DNA of 49,473 nt from Bacteroidota bacterium (GTDB lineage: Bacteria > Bacteroidota > Bacteroidia > Bacteroidales > WCHB1-69), in contig JAEZOU010000010.1 in the NCBI GenBank assembly GCA_023413895.1, positions 1 through 49,473 of the forward strand, read 5' to 3'. The notes beneath the pieces are model-generated. The model was not told the origin of the DNA. It made no database searches and saw nothing but the letters and a program-made list of their open reading frames with translations. Both the position numbers and the translations under genes were made by a program. Shown here in pieces: positions 18,429-27,443 of the stretch; position 1 is the first letter of the stretch, and each line of letters opens with the position of its first letter.

Positions 18429-21400
18429 CTATCTCACCACCAGTTTTTTCGTTATAACCTTCTGATTTACGACAATATTCACAAAATAGACACCTGATTT
18501 CCAATGATTGATGGGAAAGGTTTGTTTAGAATTTCCATTTCCAGGGAATTGAGTCATCATCTGTCCTATGGCATTATAAACCTGCACATATTGGAAAGGC
18601 AATGAAGATTGTACCATAAACTCGCTTGTAGCAGGATTTGGATAAATTTCCACCTCTGGTTGATTTATACTTTCCGCTATATCAACACCTTCTATTGTCA
18701 AGCAAAGTACAACTGTACTATCGCAACCTTGAACAGTTGATAATCTTTGCACATAAGTACCAGGTTCCCAAGCAAAAAATCCATTTTCGGAGTACACCTC
18801 TTCCCTACCGATGACAGCGTAAATAGTTGTAAGAGCGGTATCGCAATTGGGTACACACGAAACGAAAAGTTCAAAGCCAGCTTCAGTAACATATTGATCT
18901 GATTTAAATCGGATTGTAATCAAAGAATCGGAAGAAAACAGATTTTGGATTGCTCCACTACCAGAAAAAGTTCCCAACAAAGGAGCTACGCCACCCAATC
19001 CATCGTAGATATAGAGAAAGTCGTAATCGGCTTCCGTATTGTAGGTTCCGTTTATTTGCAAACGAGAATTACTATCCGCAGCATGTACAATAAGATAACC
19101 ATTGCGATTAGATTCGTAGTTAGCTTCTGCGCCAGCGTGGTCGTATATTGTAGCATTACAAGCAGTTATCTCTTCGTATGAAGTTTCAGGAACCAGATAA
19201 ACATTACCTATTGCAGCAGCAAAAACTGGCGTTGAGAGCGAACTATAGCCACGCGCACACACCGACATCACCTTATAACCAAAACGAACTCCTGCAGGGA
19301 GATTTTCATCAACAAATGATGTTGTTTCGAGGTTATCGGCAATCAGCAAATCATCGCGAAATAACTTATACGCTACCGCGCCTGCTATAGGCTGCCACGA
19401 CAACGACACGTGTGACTGACCCGCAGTAGCATTTACTGAAGTTGTCGCATCACAATCAATTCCAACAACCTCTAACGGCAAATATTCCACCAACATCACT
19501 GGACAATTGGCGTCTTCAAATTCAAGTCTTAACATTACCGTTTTGCTTTCGGCAATATCGGAATAGGCATAAACGAGAAAATCATCAAGAACTATTGAGT
19601 TATTGATTTCCAGTGCATTACAATTAACAATAGTATCGAGAAGCAGTAAATCAGAATCATCACAGAAAAGGCGCACCAACGTAGCATTTGACGAAGGAAG
19701 CGTTCCAACATTTCTAACCACCACCGAAAGCGCAAAAGTATCTCCCAAAATGACAGATGTAGGCGTATAAGAATCAACCGTTAGGAAAGAGCAAGCATCA
19801 GCGACAACGGCAATAGTAACGGGCACTCTTTCACTTCGACAATCTTCAAAATCCCCTACTCCAACTGTTTCAGCATAAAAAGTGGTTGTAGTAGAGAGCT
19901 GTGGGGTTTCAAAAAGATTTCCCGTAAAAATTGGCGTATTAGAAGTTGGGGAATCATACCAATTTGTTGTATTACAATTCGTTGCACTAATATTTAAGAT
20001 TGATACAGATTGATTTTCAATTGTGTAGAAAGTATCTTTTGCAAAAATGGGGTCAATGGCAATTTTCTGTAGGAAAACGTCGTGAACACTCACCATTTCA
20101 TCTTGCGCGACCACCGAAAAACTATGGGGTTGGTAGCAATCGGCGGTAACAGTAACCGAATAAGTTCCCGCCTTAATCGGTCGAAAATAACTCCCGAAAG
20201 GAAGCGATGAATAGACGTGAGAATTTCGAATATCGTGGTCGTTAACATATATCATAGCTTCAATCGGTTCTAAAGTTTCCGCATCGAAAACGTGCCCTTT
20301 AAAGCCGAAACTCACCTCTTTAATATAGTTAAGTAACGACCGTTTATTATAATTCCAATAATCATTTAATCTATTTGTTGACAACTGTTTATCATAGCTT
20401 ATTTCAAGTGTAACTTCACGACAATTCTTATAATAATTCATATAATCCTGTCGGCTTCCATCAATTACATACCAATTACCACCTTGTGTTATACCGCTTG
20501 AATATTCGCACACAAAATAATCCTCATCTTGAGCTTGGCAAGTATCGGCATAATGATTAGAGACGTACACCCACCAATTGTCATCGGCGTGGCGTCCACC
20601 ATTGCTTGTGCTCGCAAAGTCGAAAGGATAGTTAACAACTTCCGTTCCTCCGTGGAAATTTGCGGAGAGCACAAAATTATGGGCAGCAGCGAAATTTTCC
20701 ACAGCCACCACCTCAGGAATATTAGAACCGAAAGAGTAACCGCCGTAAGGCACTTTTCGGAAACTGCGATTCAGATCAATTCCTTGTGAGTTAGCGCGTC
20801 GCGAATCTGAAACGGAGGTAGAATTCTCGCTTCCATAAAAAGTACCGTCTGGATTATCCATCGGACTAATCCACAAATCTATAGAATTGAGTATTTGTGT
20901 TACTTCAGCATCGGAGCCGTAGTTTGACAATAGATAATCTATCAATCTCAACATCAGCACAATACTTGTAATTTCATCACCATGCATTGCGGAAGCGTAC
21001 CAAAATTGTGGTTTATCTTCAGGTTGTGCAACATTTTGTGTAAGATGAGCCACCAAAATGGGGCGACCTTCTGGTGTTTCTGCCAAAATTGTATCAATAT
21101 CGCACAGATTTGGATATTGTGTTTGGAAATTCTGCATCATCTGAAGATAAACCGCCAACGTTGGATAGCGGTCCCAATTCTGCATTTGTTCCACCGTAGT
21201 TGCCATTGTCAGCGCACGATTTTTCTGCTTTGGCACAAGTATATAGGGAATTTCCATTGATAAAAAACGATCATATTCCTCCTTTGCCAAGCATAGCGAA
21301 ACCCAAAACTCACCATTTGTTTCAGCAGCTTCTACCCTAGAAGCAGAAAAAAGGTTAAAAAAGTTTTGCACCTCATCACGAGAAGTTGCAAGCACTTTCA

Positions 21401-21494
21401 CAACCGATTGTCCACCCGTCAACAGAGCGTTGGACTGTGCAAATGTTTCACTTAGCATTAGAAATAGAACCACAAAGAGTAAAAAACGTTTCAT
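18429..21494 (-). CDS. Secreted M14 zinc carboxypeptidase with CUB and T9SS sorting domains
   Basis: 1021 aa. Signal peptide ends TFAQ (about 20). The M14 domain (about 100-390) has zinc ligands H171 and E174 in HGDE and H281 in FHGG. It also has substrate residues N242-R243 and the catalytic Glu (E364) in TLEISYD. A carboxypeptidase regulatory-like fold follows (about 395-475), then Ig-like and fibronectin III-like segments, a CUB domain (about 780-890, YDFLYIYDG), and a type A T9SS sorting domain starting VEIYPNPATSE. It should therefore leave by type IX secretion and be surface-attached or released to trim peptides outside the cell. Monocistronic by position. Confidence 0.9.
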   Translation of the reverse strand: MKRFLLFVVLFLMLSETFAQSNALLTGGQSVVKVLATSRDEVQNFFNLFSASRVEAAETNGEFWVSLCLAKEEYDRFLSMEIPYILVPKQKNRALTMATTVEQMQNWDRYPTLAVYLQMMQNFQTQYPNLCDIDTILAETPEGRPILVAHLTQNVAQPEDKPQFWYASAMHGDEITSIVLMLRLIDYLLSNYGSDAEVTQILNSIDLWISPMDNPDGTFYGSENSTSVSDSRRANSQGIDLNRSFRKVPYGGYSFGSNIPEVVAVENFAAAHNFVLSANFHGGTEVVNYPFDFASTSNGGRHADDNWWVYVSNHYADTCQAQDEDYFVCEYSSGITQGGNWYVIDGSRQDYMNYYKNCREVTLEISYDKQLSTNRLNDYWNYNKRSLLNYIKEVSFGFKGHVFDAETLEPIEAMIYVNDHDIRNSHVYSSLPFGSYFRPIKAGTYSVTVTADCYQPHSFSVVAQDEMVSVHDVFLQKIAIDPIFAKDTFYTIENQSVSILNISATNCNTTNWYDSPTSNTPIFTGNLFETPQLSTTTTFYAETVGVGDFEDCRSERVPVTIAVVADACSFLTVDSYTPTSVILGDTFALSVVVRNVGTLPSSNATLVRLFCDDSDLLLLDTIVNCNALEINNSIVLDDFLVYAYSDIAESKTVMLRLEFEDANCPVMLVEYLPLEVVGIDCDATTSVNATAGQSHVSLSWQPIAGAVAYKLFRDDLLIADNLETTSFVDENLPAGVRFGYKVMSVCARGYSSLSTPVFAAAIGNVYLVPETSYEEITACNATIYDHAGAEANYESNRNGYLIVHAADSNSRLQINGTYNTEADYDFLYIYDGLGGVAPLLGTFSGSGAIQNLFSSDSLITIRFKSDQYVTEAGFELFVSCVPNCDTALTTIYAVIGREEVYSENGFFAWEPGTYVQRLSTVQGCDSTVVLCLTIEGVDIAESINQPEVEIYPNPATSEFMVQSSLPFQYVQVYNAIGQMMTQFPGNGNSKQTFPINHWKSGVYFVNIVVNQKVITKKLVVR

Positions 21495-21563
21495 GATATA
21501 AAATGAAAATTAAACTAAAAAAATCAAAAACTTCCCAATAATAATAAAGAATAAAACTTATAA

Positions 21564-21580
21564 ATACGATTTAATCGTAT
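21564..21580 (-). terminator. Hairpin after hsdR
   Basis: ATACGAT, 3 nt and ATCGTAT form a perfect 7-bp stem directly after the hsdR stop. On the minus strand it is followed by the T-rich TTATAAGTTTTATT. It is A+T-rich and the T-run is broken, so this is a moderate candidate. Confidence 0.4.
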
Positions 21581-21581
21581 C

Positions 21582-24500
21582 TCAACCATTTGAAATATGA
21601 CAAGAACACAATAATTCTCCTGTAATAATTTCAGCTTGCTTTATAACTGTATCTGTTGCCAACATCTGCATGTCTGGAGGATATCCATATTTTCTTAACA
21701 GACGTTTCACCGCTACGCGCATCTTGGCACGAACATTTTCTTTTATCTCCCAATCAATGGAAGTGTTATTGCGAATTGTTTCTGTCAATACAACTGCCAA
21801 TTCACGCAACTTGTCTTTTCCCATCAATTCCATAGCACTTTCATTGTCGGCAACGGCAGAATAAAATGCGTATTCGTATTCTGATAAACCAAGCTCTTTT
21901 GACGCTTCATCTTGTGCCACTATATGCTTGCTCAATCCTATCAATTCGTCAATGACTTCAACAGCAGTTATGACCTTATTATGATATCTCCTTATCGAAT
22001 CTTCCAACATCTCCATCAAGGTGCGTCCTTGAACAATATTTCTATTCATTCTGACTTTTATCTCGTCATTCAAAAGTTTTTTCAGAACTTCTAAAGCAAT
22101 GTTTTTATGTTCCATATCTTTCAGTTCCATCAAAAACTCTTCTGATAAAATAGAAATATCAGGTTTCTTAATGCCAGCTGCATCAAAAACATCAACCACC
22201 TGATTAGAGACAAGAGCCTTGTCGATTACCTGACGTATCGTCGTCTCAATCTCTTCACTCGTTTTTCCTGAAGATGTTATGTCGAACTTACACAGACGAG
22301 CCTTCACTGCTTGGAAAAAAGAGACCTCTTCTTTCACCGACATCGCTTCATCATGCGGTATCGCTATCGCAAAAGCCTTCGACAAAGCATTGACTTCGTT
22401 CACAAAACGTTTCTTTCCATCTTGCAATCCGAGAATATAATCCTCTGTCTGTAATATCAAAGATAATTTAGTTGAGACATCAGCATCGAAATAAGGCTTG
22501 TAATCAATCTTTGAAAGCATCTGCTGGATTATCTCCATTTTCTCCATCATCAAATCGACAGCCTGTTCCTGCTGTTCCGTAGGATTTCCTTTGCCATTAG
22601 CATCCGAATAGAAAGAAAGCGCTTTCTTCAAATCTGATGCAATACCTAAATAATCAACGACCAAACCTCCTGGCTTGTCTTTATACACACGATTCACTCG
22701 CGCTATCGCCTGCATAAGATTGTGTCCCTGCATAGGTTTGTCGATATAAAGAGTATGCAGACAAGGCACGTCAAACCCCGTGAGCCACATATCTCGCACA
22801 ATGACTAATTTAAGTTCATCGTCTGTATCTTTCATCCTATCCGCCAACGCTCTACGCTGTTCCTTTGACGTATGATGTTTGGAAATTTCAGGTCCGTCAG
22901 ACGATGCCGAAGTCATGACAACTTTTATCGCGCCTTTTGTAAGGTCATCGTTATGCCATTGAGGTCGCAACGCAACGATAGCATTGTAAAGTTCAACAGC
23001 AATCCTGCGACTCATCGCCACAATCATCGCCTTGCCCTCAAACACTTCCTGACGCTGCTCGAAGTGAGCGACTATATCTTTAGCAATATTCTTTATTCTG
23101 GCAGGACTTCCTATCAAAGCCTCAAGCTGAGTCCAACGCGCCTTGGCTTGCTGCACCTCATCAAACTCATCAACGCCTAATTCTTCATCCAAGTCTCTGA
23201 TAAGTTCTCGTCCTTCATCGCTCAGCTCCACTTTCGCCAAACGGCTCTCGTAGAAGATACGCACCGTAGCTCCATCTTCCACAGCCTGCGCTATGTCATA
23301 AATATCGACATAATTACCGAATACCGCAGGAGTGTTGACATCCGTAGCTTCAATAGGCGTTCCCGTGAAACCAAGATATGTGGCGTTAGGCAAAGCATCA
23401 CGAAGATATTTCGCAAAACCATATTTAGTCTTAAAGCCAATAACTTCGTCAGATTCATTACGCACCTCGACATTTTTCGCCTTAAAACCATATTGAGTAC
23501 GATGAGCCTCGTCGGCAATGACAATGACATTACTTCTGTCGGTTAACTGTTCATAAACATTACCGCTCTCTGGCTGGAACTTCTGTATCGTCGTAAATAT
23601 CACGCCACCCGAAGCAACGCTCAGCAACGACTTCAGATGCTCTCTGTCTTCCGCCTGTATCGGTGTTTGTCGCAGCAACTGACGGCAGTCGGCAAATGTT
23701 CCGAAGAGCTGGTCGTCCAAATCATTGCGGTCGGTTATCACCACGATGGTAGGATTGTTCAGCATACGGACAATCTTGCCAACATAAAACACCATCGAAA
23801 GCGACTTGCCCGACCCCTGCGTATGCCATATCACGCCCGCTTTATGATCGCCTTGCGGCTGTTCCTTCACATCTTTAAGACCATAAACGGCAGGATCTTC
23901 TTTCAAGACGAAAATATCATTAAGGTTGATGCCTGTTGCTCTCACTGTCGATTCCACCGCCTTGTTGACAGCGTAATATTGATGATATGCCGCTATCTTC
24001 TTCACCGTCTTCACCGTGGTGATGCCTGTGTTTTTATCTTCCGTCTTGCTCTTTTCGAAGACAGTAAACGAGCGGATAAGGTCGAGCAATGTCTCTTTAT
24101 TCAACATTCCATTTATAAGCACCTCCAACTGACTTACGAGATGCGATGCCTCCGCCTTGCCGTCGGCGCTTTTCCACGCCATCATACGGCTGAAACCTGC
24201 AGACAGAGAACCGGCGCGAGCCTCCAGACCGTCGGATATGACGACGACGGAATTATATGTAAACAGAGAAGGGATAGTCTCTTTGTAAGTCTCAATCTGT
24301 CGGAAAGCACTTTGCACGGTGGCGTTCTCATCGGCAGCATTCTTCAGTTCTATCACTACCAAAGGCAAGCCGTTGACAAACAGAATGACATCAGGACGTT
24401 TGTTATGATTATTCTCTATGACCGTAAACTGGTTGACGACAGTGAAATCGTTATTCTGTGGATTATCGAAATCCACGAGCCAGACCAATTCACCGCGTTC

Positions 24501-24818
24501 TGCACCATCTTTATGCACCGACACCGGTATGCCCTCGGTGAGCATACGATGAAAAGCCTCGTTGTTAGCCAGCAAATCCGGCGAAGCGATACGCAGCACT
24601 TTGTTTACAGCCTCGTCGCACACCTCCTGTGGCAATTTAGGATTGATGCGATACACGGCAGAGCGCAGATTCTCCGTCATAACGACCTCTTCAAACGAAG
24701 CACGTTTAGGGCAAACGCCATCCGGAGCGATGTCGGGACCATAGAAATAACTATAGCCAAGTTGTTCAAACAAGCCGATGGCAAATTCTTCTATTTTCGA
24801 TTCGGTGAGAGTGGACAT
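21582..24818 (-). CDS. hsdR: Type I restriction enzyme, R (translocase/endonuclease) subunit
   Basis: 1078 aa, normal length. The N-terminal PD-(D/E)XK nuclease shows PDVILF at 142 and IELKN at 157. The SF2 translocase motor has Walker A TQGSGKS at 333-339, DEAH at 436-439 and GFTGTPI. A helical C-terminal region binds the methylase core. Together with HsdM and HsdS it cuts unmodified DNA far from the recognition site after ATP-driven translocation. Its codons are visibly richer in G and C than those of flanking genes, which supports horizontal acquisition. It is last in the minus-strand island, 9 bp after the YhcG gene. Confidence 0.96.
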   Translation of the reverse strand: MSTLTESKIEEFAIGLFEQLGYSYFYGPDIAPDGVCPKRASFEEVVMTENLRSAVYRINPKLPQEVCDEAVNKVLRIASPDLLANNEAFHRMLTEGIPVSVHKDGAERGELVWLVDFDNPQNNDFTVVNQFTVIENNHNKRPDVILFVNGLPLVVIELKNAADENATVQSAFRQIETYKETIPSLFTYNSVVVISDGLEARAGSLSAGFSRMMAWKSADGKAEASHLVSQLEVLINGMLNKETLLDLIRSFTVFEKSKTEDKNTGITTVKTVKKIAAYHQYYAVNKAVESTVRATGINLNDIFVLKEDPAVYGLKDVKEQPQGDHKAGVIWHTQGSGKSLSMVFYVGKIVRMLNNPTIVVITDRNDLDDQLFGTFADCRQLLRQTPIQAEDREHLKSLLSVASGGVIFTTIQKFQPESGNVYEQLTDRSNVIVIADEAHRTQYGFKAKNVEVRNESDEVIGFKTKYGFAKYLRDALPNATYLGFTGTPIEATDVNTPAVFGNYVDIYDIAQAVEDGATVRIFYESRLAKVELSDEGRELIRDLDEELGVDEFDEVQQAKARWTQLEALIGSPARIKNIAKDIVAHFEQRQEVFEGKAMIVAMSRRIAVELYNAIVALRPQWHNDDLTKGAIKVVMTSASSDGPEISKHHTSKEQRRALADRMKDTDDELKLVIVRDMWLTGFDVPCLHTLYIDKPMQGHNLMQAIARVNRVYKDKPGGLVVDYLGIASDLKKALSFYSDANGKGNPTEQQEQAVDLMMEKMEIIQQMLSKIDYKPYFDADVSTKLSLILQTEDYILGLQDGKKRFVNEVNALSKAFAIAIPHDEAMSVKEEVSFFQAVKARLCKFDITSSGKTSEEIETTIRQVIDKALVSNQVVDVFDAAGIKKPDISILSEEFLMELKDMEHKNIALEVLKKLLNDEIKVRMNRNIVQGRTLMEMLEDSIRRYHNKVITAVEVIDELIGLSKHIVAQDEASKELGLSEYEYAFYSAVADNESAMELMGKDKLRELAVVLTETIRNNTSIDWEIKENVRAKMRVAVKRLLRKYGYPPDMQMLATDTVIKQAEIITGELLCSCHISNG

Positions 24819-24827
24819 AATTATCTC

Positions 24828-25946
24828 TTATTTTTGAAACTGCAATTGAAAAATCTCTTTTTGACGACTAATCTCATTAGCCAATTCTTCTTCGCTCGGC
24901 AATAGCAACTTATATTTTGAAGCAAAAATCTGTTCATTACCTTTCAAGACAGAATACCGTGCAATATCCCTATCAGTTTGAGCACAAAGTAAAATGCCTA
25001 TAGTGGGGTTATCTCCTTCGCTTCTTTTCAGTTCATCATACATTCTGACATACATATCCATTTGCCCCACATCCTGATGAGAGATCTTACCAACTTTCAA
25101 ATCGACCAATACAAATGCTTTCAGCAGATAATTGTAGAACACCAAATCAATGTAATAGTCTTCCGTCTCGGTTCGGATAAGTTGTTGGCGAGCCACAAAT
25201 GCAAAGCCTTTTCCCATTTCCATAAGGAAATCGCTGAGATTGTCGAGAATGGCTTGTTCCAAATCTTTTTCCTTGTATCCTTTATTTCCAGGCAAACCAA
25301 GAAATTCCAACACCGTGGGATTTTTGATGAACTCTAACTTGTCACGCTGGAAATCTGCTGTCTTCTCTTTCATTTCCTGCTCCACAGTTTCTTTCACTTG
25401 CGACAGCAACATCCGTTCGTAATACTGCGTATTAATATTTCGGTCGAGTGTGCGGACACTCCACATCTGTTCCGAAGCCTCTTTCATATACCAATTTCGG
25501 GCTTTTTCACTTTCTACACGCATCAATCGCTCAAAATGCGACCAACTCAATCGGGCAGACAGTGTCTGCTGAATTAATGCTTTGGGCTGCTCTGACAATA
25601 CTTGCACAGTGTTGCTTTGAGATTCAGCAGACAGTGTCTGCTGAATCTGCAAATCACTGAAAGTCAAGTAGAACAATCTAAAACTGCGGATATTAGTTTC
25701 CGAATATCCTTTCCCAAATTCGTCAGTCAAAGCCTTTGATGCCAACTTTACAATATAGGCACCATATTCGGCTCTTTCTTTGCCTTTTTGCATCTGCTCC
25801 ACAATGCGTTGTCCCAACAACCAATTAGCTTGTACTTGTGCATAGTTGATAGAAGCGTATGCCATTCCTCGTGCCGAACGAACTATCTGTTTTAATGATT
25901 CCAGAAAATCCTTTTCTTCCTTATTTATCAATATATTACTCTCCAT
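24828..25946 (-). CDS. YhcG/DUF1016 family PD-(D/E)XK nuclease
   Basis: 372 aa. The N-terminal DUF1016_N helical domain (about 15-95) has WLLGQRIVEQ and YSETNIRSFRLFY. A variable linker with two QQTLSA repeats leads to the family motif LSWSHFERLMRV. The C-terminal PD-(D/E)XK domain (about 215-350) has DLVFYN, VDLKVG and GQMDMYVRMYD, the expected catalytic Asp and Asp-x-Lys. Such genes often sit inside type I restriction loci, apparently as accessory nucleases, but their role is not settled. The linker is encoded by a 29-bp perfect palindrome and a 20-bp direct repeat. The gene is packed between hsdS (7 bp) and hsdR (9 bp). Confidence 0.9.
   Translation of the reverse strand: MESNILINKEEKDFLESLKQIVRSARGMAYASINYAQVQANWLLGQRIVEQMQKGKERAEYGAYIVKLASKALTDEFGKGYSETNIRSFRLFYLTFSDLQIQQTLSAESQSNTVQVLSEQPKALIQQTLSARLSWSHFERLMRVESEKARNWYMKEASEQMWSVRTLDRNINTQYYERMLLSQVKETVEQEMKEKTADFQRDKLEFIKNPTVLEFLGLPGNKGYKEKDLEQAILDNLSDFLMEMGKGFAFVARQQLIRTETEDYYIDLVFYNYLLKAFVLVDLKVGKISHQDVGQMDMYVRMYDELKRSEGDNPTIGILLCAQTDRDIARYSVLKGNEQIFASKYKLLLPSEEELANEISRQKEIFQLQFQK
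25555..25574. repeat. First 20-bp repeat inside yhcG
   Basis: GCAGACAGTGTCTGCTGAAT, identical to bases 25627-25646. It encodes one of the two QQTLSA units of the YhcG linker. Only the inner 7-bp arms are palindromic in this copy. Confidence 0.85.
25620..25648. repeat. 29-bp perfect palindrome inside yhcG
   Basis: Arms of 14 bp (AGATTCAGCAGACA and its complement) around a single central G. It contains the second copy of the 20-bp direct repeat and encodes the QIQQTLSAES stretch of the variable linker. It would form a strong hairpin in DNA or mRNA. Confidence 0.9.
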
Positions 25947-25953
25947 AACCTTC

Positions 25954-27051
25954 TTATATTTTCACCTCACCACTCATCAACTTTGGCAATAAACCATCTC
26001 GTTGCTGAATGAGAGTTTGGATTTGCATTTCATTTGCCTTTATTTTTTCAAAGATAGGTTTAATTCTATCAACAAAATCGTTCACTTCTTTGCTAGAAGG
26101 AATTTGTATATCAAGTGATTTAAACGCAGATTTGCTTATTTCCATAAACGTTGATCCATTTGAATAACTGTGTACTAAATCTATATTTACTTTAAGCCAC
26201 AGATAAATGAATTCTTTGTCATATCCTTTATCATCAAGAATTGCTATATATCCTTGATTAATTGCAATAGGTATTTCTGAAAAAGCTAAAACACCAACGG
26301 GTGCTCTAGAAGACATTAACAATGTTCCTGCTGGCAATAATCCCGAACTAATTTGTTCAAGTCCTTTTTGCGTAATTTTCTTTTCTGTCTCAAACAAATA
26401 CAAACCATTCAATGTGGTTACATCTCTCGGAGAAGTCCATGCAATATCTCCATTCCAAAAATGAGGTTCTTTTGTACTTGGCGTTGTTCCGCCTTTTACA
26501 GATATAATATCCCCCAACTTTCCTTCCGCCCAATCTTCTTTTGCCTCTTCGATGAACCATTGTCTGAACAATGTTTCTGCCATTGCTTCGAGGGTTTTAT
26601 TCTCACGATGCAATAAATCTATTTTGTCGTCTAAAGAAGAGAGAATAGAGGCAATGCGGTGCTGAGTGGGGAGAGAAGGAATTGAAACAGGCAATTCATG
26701 TATGTGATTCCTATTTAACGAAGGGACTGCACTTCCTGTATTCAATTGCGTAAAATCAAAGGTTTTTAGTAAATAATACATAAACTTTGTATCATTCCCT
26801 TTGAAATCAATAATATATAGTACTGTATTGTGTGCCCAATAAGCATTAGGATAATAATGTGGAATACCAATATTACCACTTCGACCAATTGTAACTCCTG
26901 GACCTTCCTTTGTAAATTGATTATGATAGCCAATTATTCCATTTGAACCAGCAACTGGAATATCTCCATCAATCATTTTATCTTTGGGTAAGTCGTGTCC
27001 TCTTTGAAAAGTGACTATCTCTCCCAATTTATATTCTTTCCATTCGGTCAT
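25954..27051 (-). CDS. hsdS: Type I restriction enzyme, S (specificity) subunit
   Basis: 365 aa with two target-recognition domains. The first opens MTEWKEYKLGEIVTFQRG (about 1-145). The second opens WAEGKLGDIISVKGG (about 175-320). A central conserved helix (LPTQHRIASILSSLDDKIDLLHRENKTLE, written here only as the region about 128-156) and a C-terminal helix ending LLPKLMSGEVKI space them. The protein sets the bipartite DNA target of the system; the target cannot be deduced from sequence alone. Only one hsdS is in the window, with no recombinase or partial hsdS copy. It is preceded by the AT-rich spacer and a probable rhuM remnant. Confidence 0.95.
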   Translation of the reverse strand: MTEWKEYKLGEIVTFQRGHDLPKDKMIDGDIPVAGSNGIIGYHNQFTKEGPGVTIGRSGNIGIPHYYPNAYWAHNTVLYIIDFKGNDTKFMYYLLKTFDFTQLNTGSAVPSLNRNHIHELPVSIPSLPTQHRIASILSSLDDKIDLLHRENKTLEAMAETLFRQWFIEEAKEDWAEGKLGDIISVKGGTTPSTKEPHFWNGDIAWTSPRDVTTLNGLYLFETEKKITQKGLEQISSGLLPAGTLLMSSRAPVGVLAFSEIPIAINQGYIAILDDKGYDKEFIYLWLKVNIDLVHSYSNGSTFMEISKSAFKSLDIQIPSSKEVNDFVDRIKPIFEKIKANEMQIQTLIQQRDGLLPKLMSGEVKI

Positions 27052-27052
27052 A

Positions 27053-27133
27053 TCACAATTGTTTATTTAGTATATAGAAACCTTTTATTGCGTACTGTTT
27101 CACTTTCTCATACGACCATTTCCGTGAGGTCAC
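27053..27133 (-). pseudogene. Probable remnant of a RhuM-type gene
   Basis: The minus-strand frame ending at the TGA at 27053 reads RKWSYEKVKQYAIKGFYIL before NKQL and the stop. It keeps the spacing R-K-W-x5-K-x-Y-x-I-K-G-F-x5-L of RhuM-type proteins, as I remember that family. No start codon and no upstream half are recognisable, so it is at most a fragment. It abuts hsdS by 1 nt. A large palindrome (27114-27143) overlaps its upstream end. Confidence 0.45.
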
Positions 27134-27143
27134 GAAAATGGTC
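27114..27143. repeat. Interrupted palindrome upstream of hsdS, related to one inside dinD
   Basis: Two 14-bp arms (GACCATTTCCGTGA and TCACGAAAATGGTC) with one mismatch and a 2-bp spacer. The right arm and its flank, TCACGAAAATGGTCATCA, match bases in dinD (28087-28104) at 17 of 18 positions. Confidence 0.75.
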
Positions 27144-27443
27144 ATCATTCCACTTCGCCTGCTTTAATTTTCATTTCTATTTTTATCTCTATTTTCAAAA
27201 TCAAAATATAAAAAAAGAAATGTACATTGAATATCAATTATTTATGGTTTTCTTTTTTATTTCTTTTTTTTATGCCATTATTTTAACTCGTAAATATAAA
27301 ATAAAAACATGTTGATTATTAAATGGTTATATTCTTTCTTTTTTCTTAAATATGTTATTTTACCCTATTTTCTGCCACTTTCTGAAAGAAAAGAATTTTT
27401 TTGCAGAATTTTATATTGTACTACATTTGTAAACTATTCATAC
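27144..27443. other. AT-rich spacer between dinD and hsdS
   Basis: About 300 bp, very rich in A and T, with long poly-pyrimidine/purine runs. I see no convincing ORF, no full Bacteroidetes promoter and no known RNA. Short ORFs on the plus strand here have no recognisable content. Probably decayed or horizontally acquired filler that separates two transcription units of the island. Confidence 0.5.

Noticed and set aside
23637..24905. 422-codon plus-strand ORF opposite hsdR and yhcG
   Set aside because: It is antisense to clear hsdR motifs, starts inside hsdR and resembles no family. The codon bias of the GC-richer hsdR explains the long open frame.
25954..27051. Phase-variable hsdS system
   Set aside because: Only one hsdS, no partial copies, no inverted repeats within its recognition domains and no recombinase in the window. 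The nearby palindromes lie outside hsdS.
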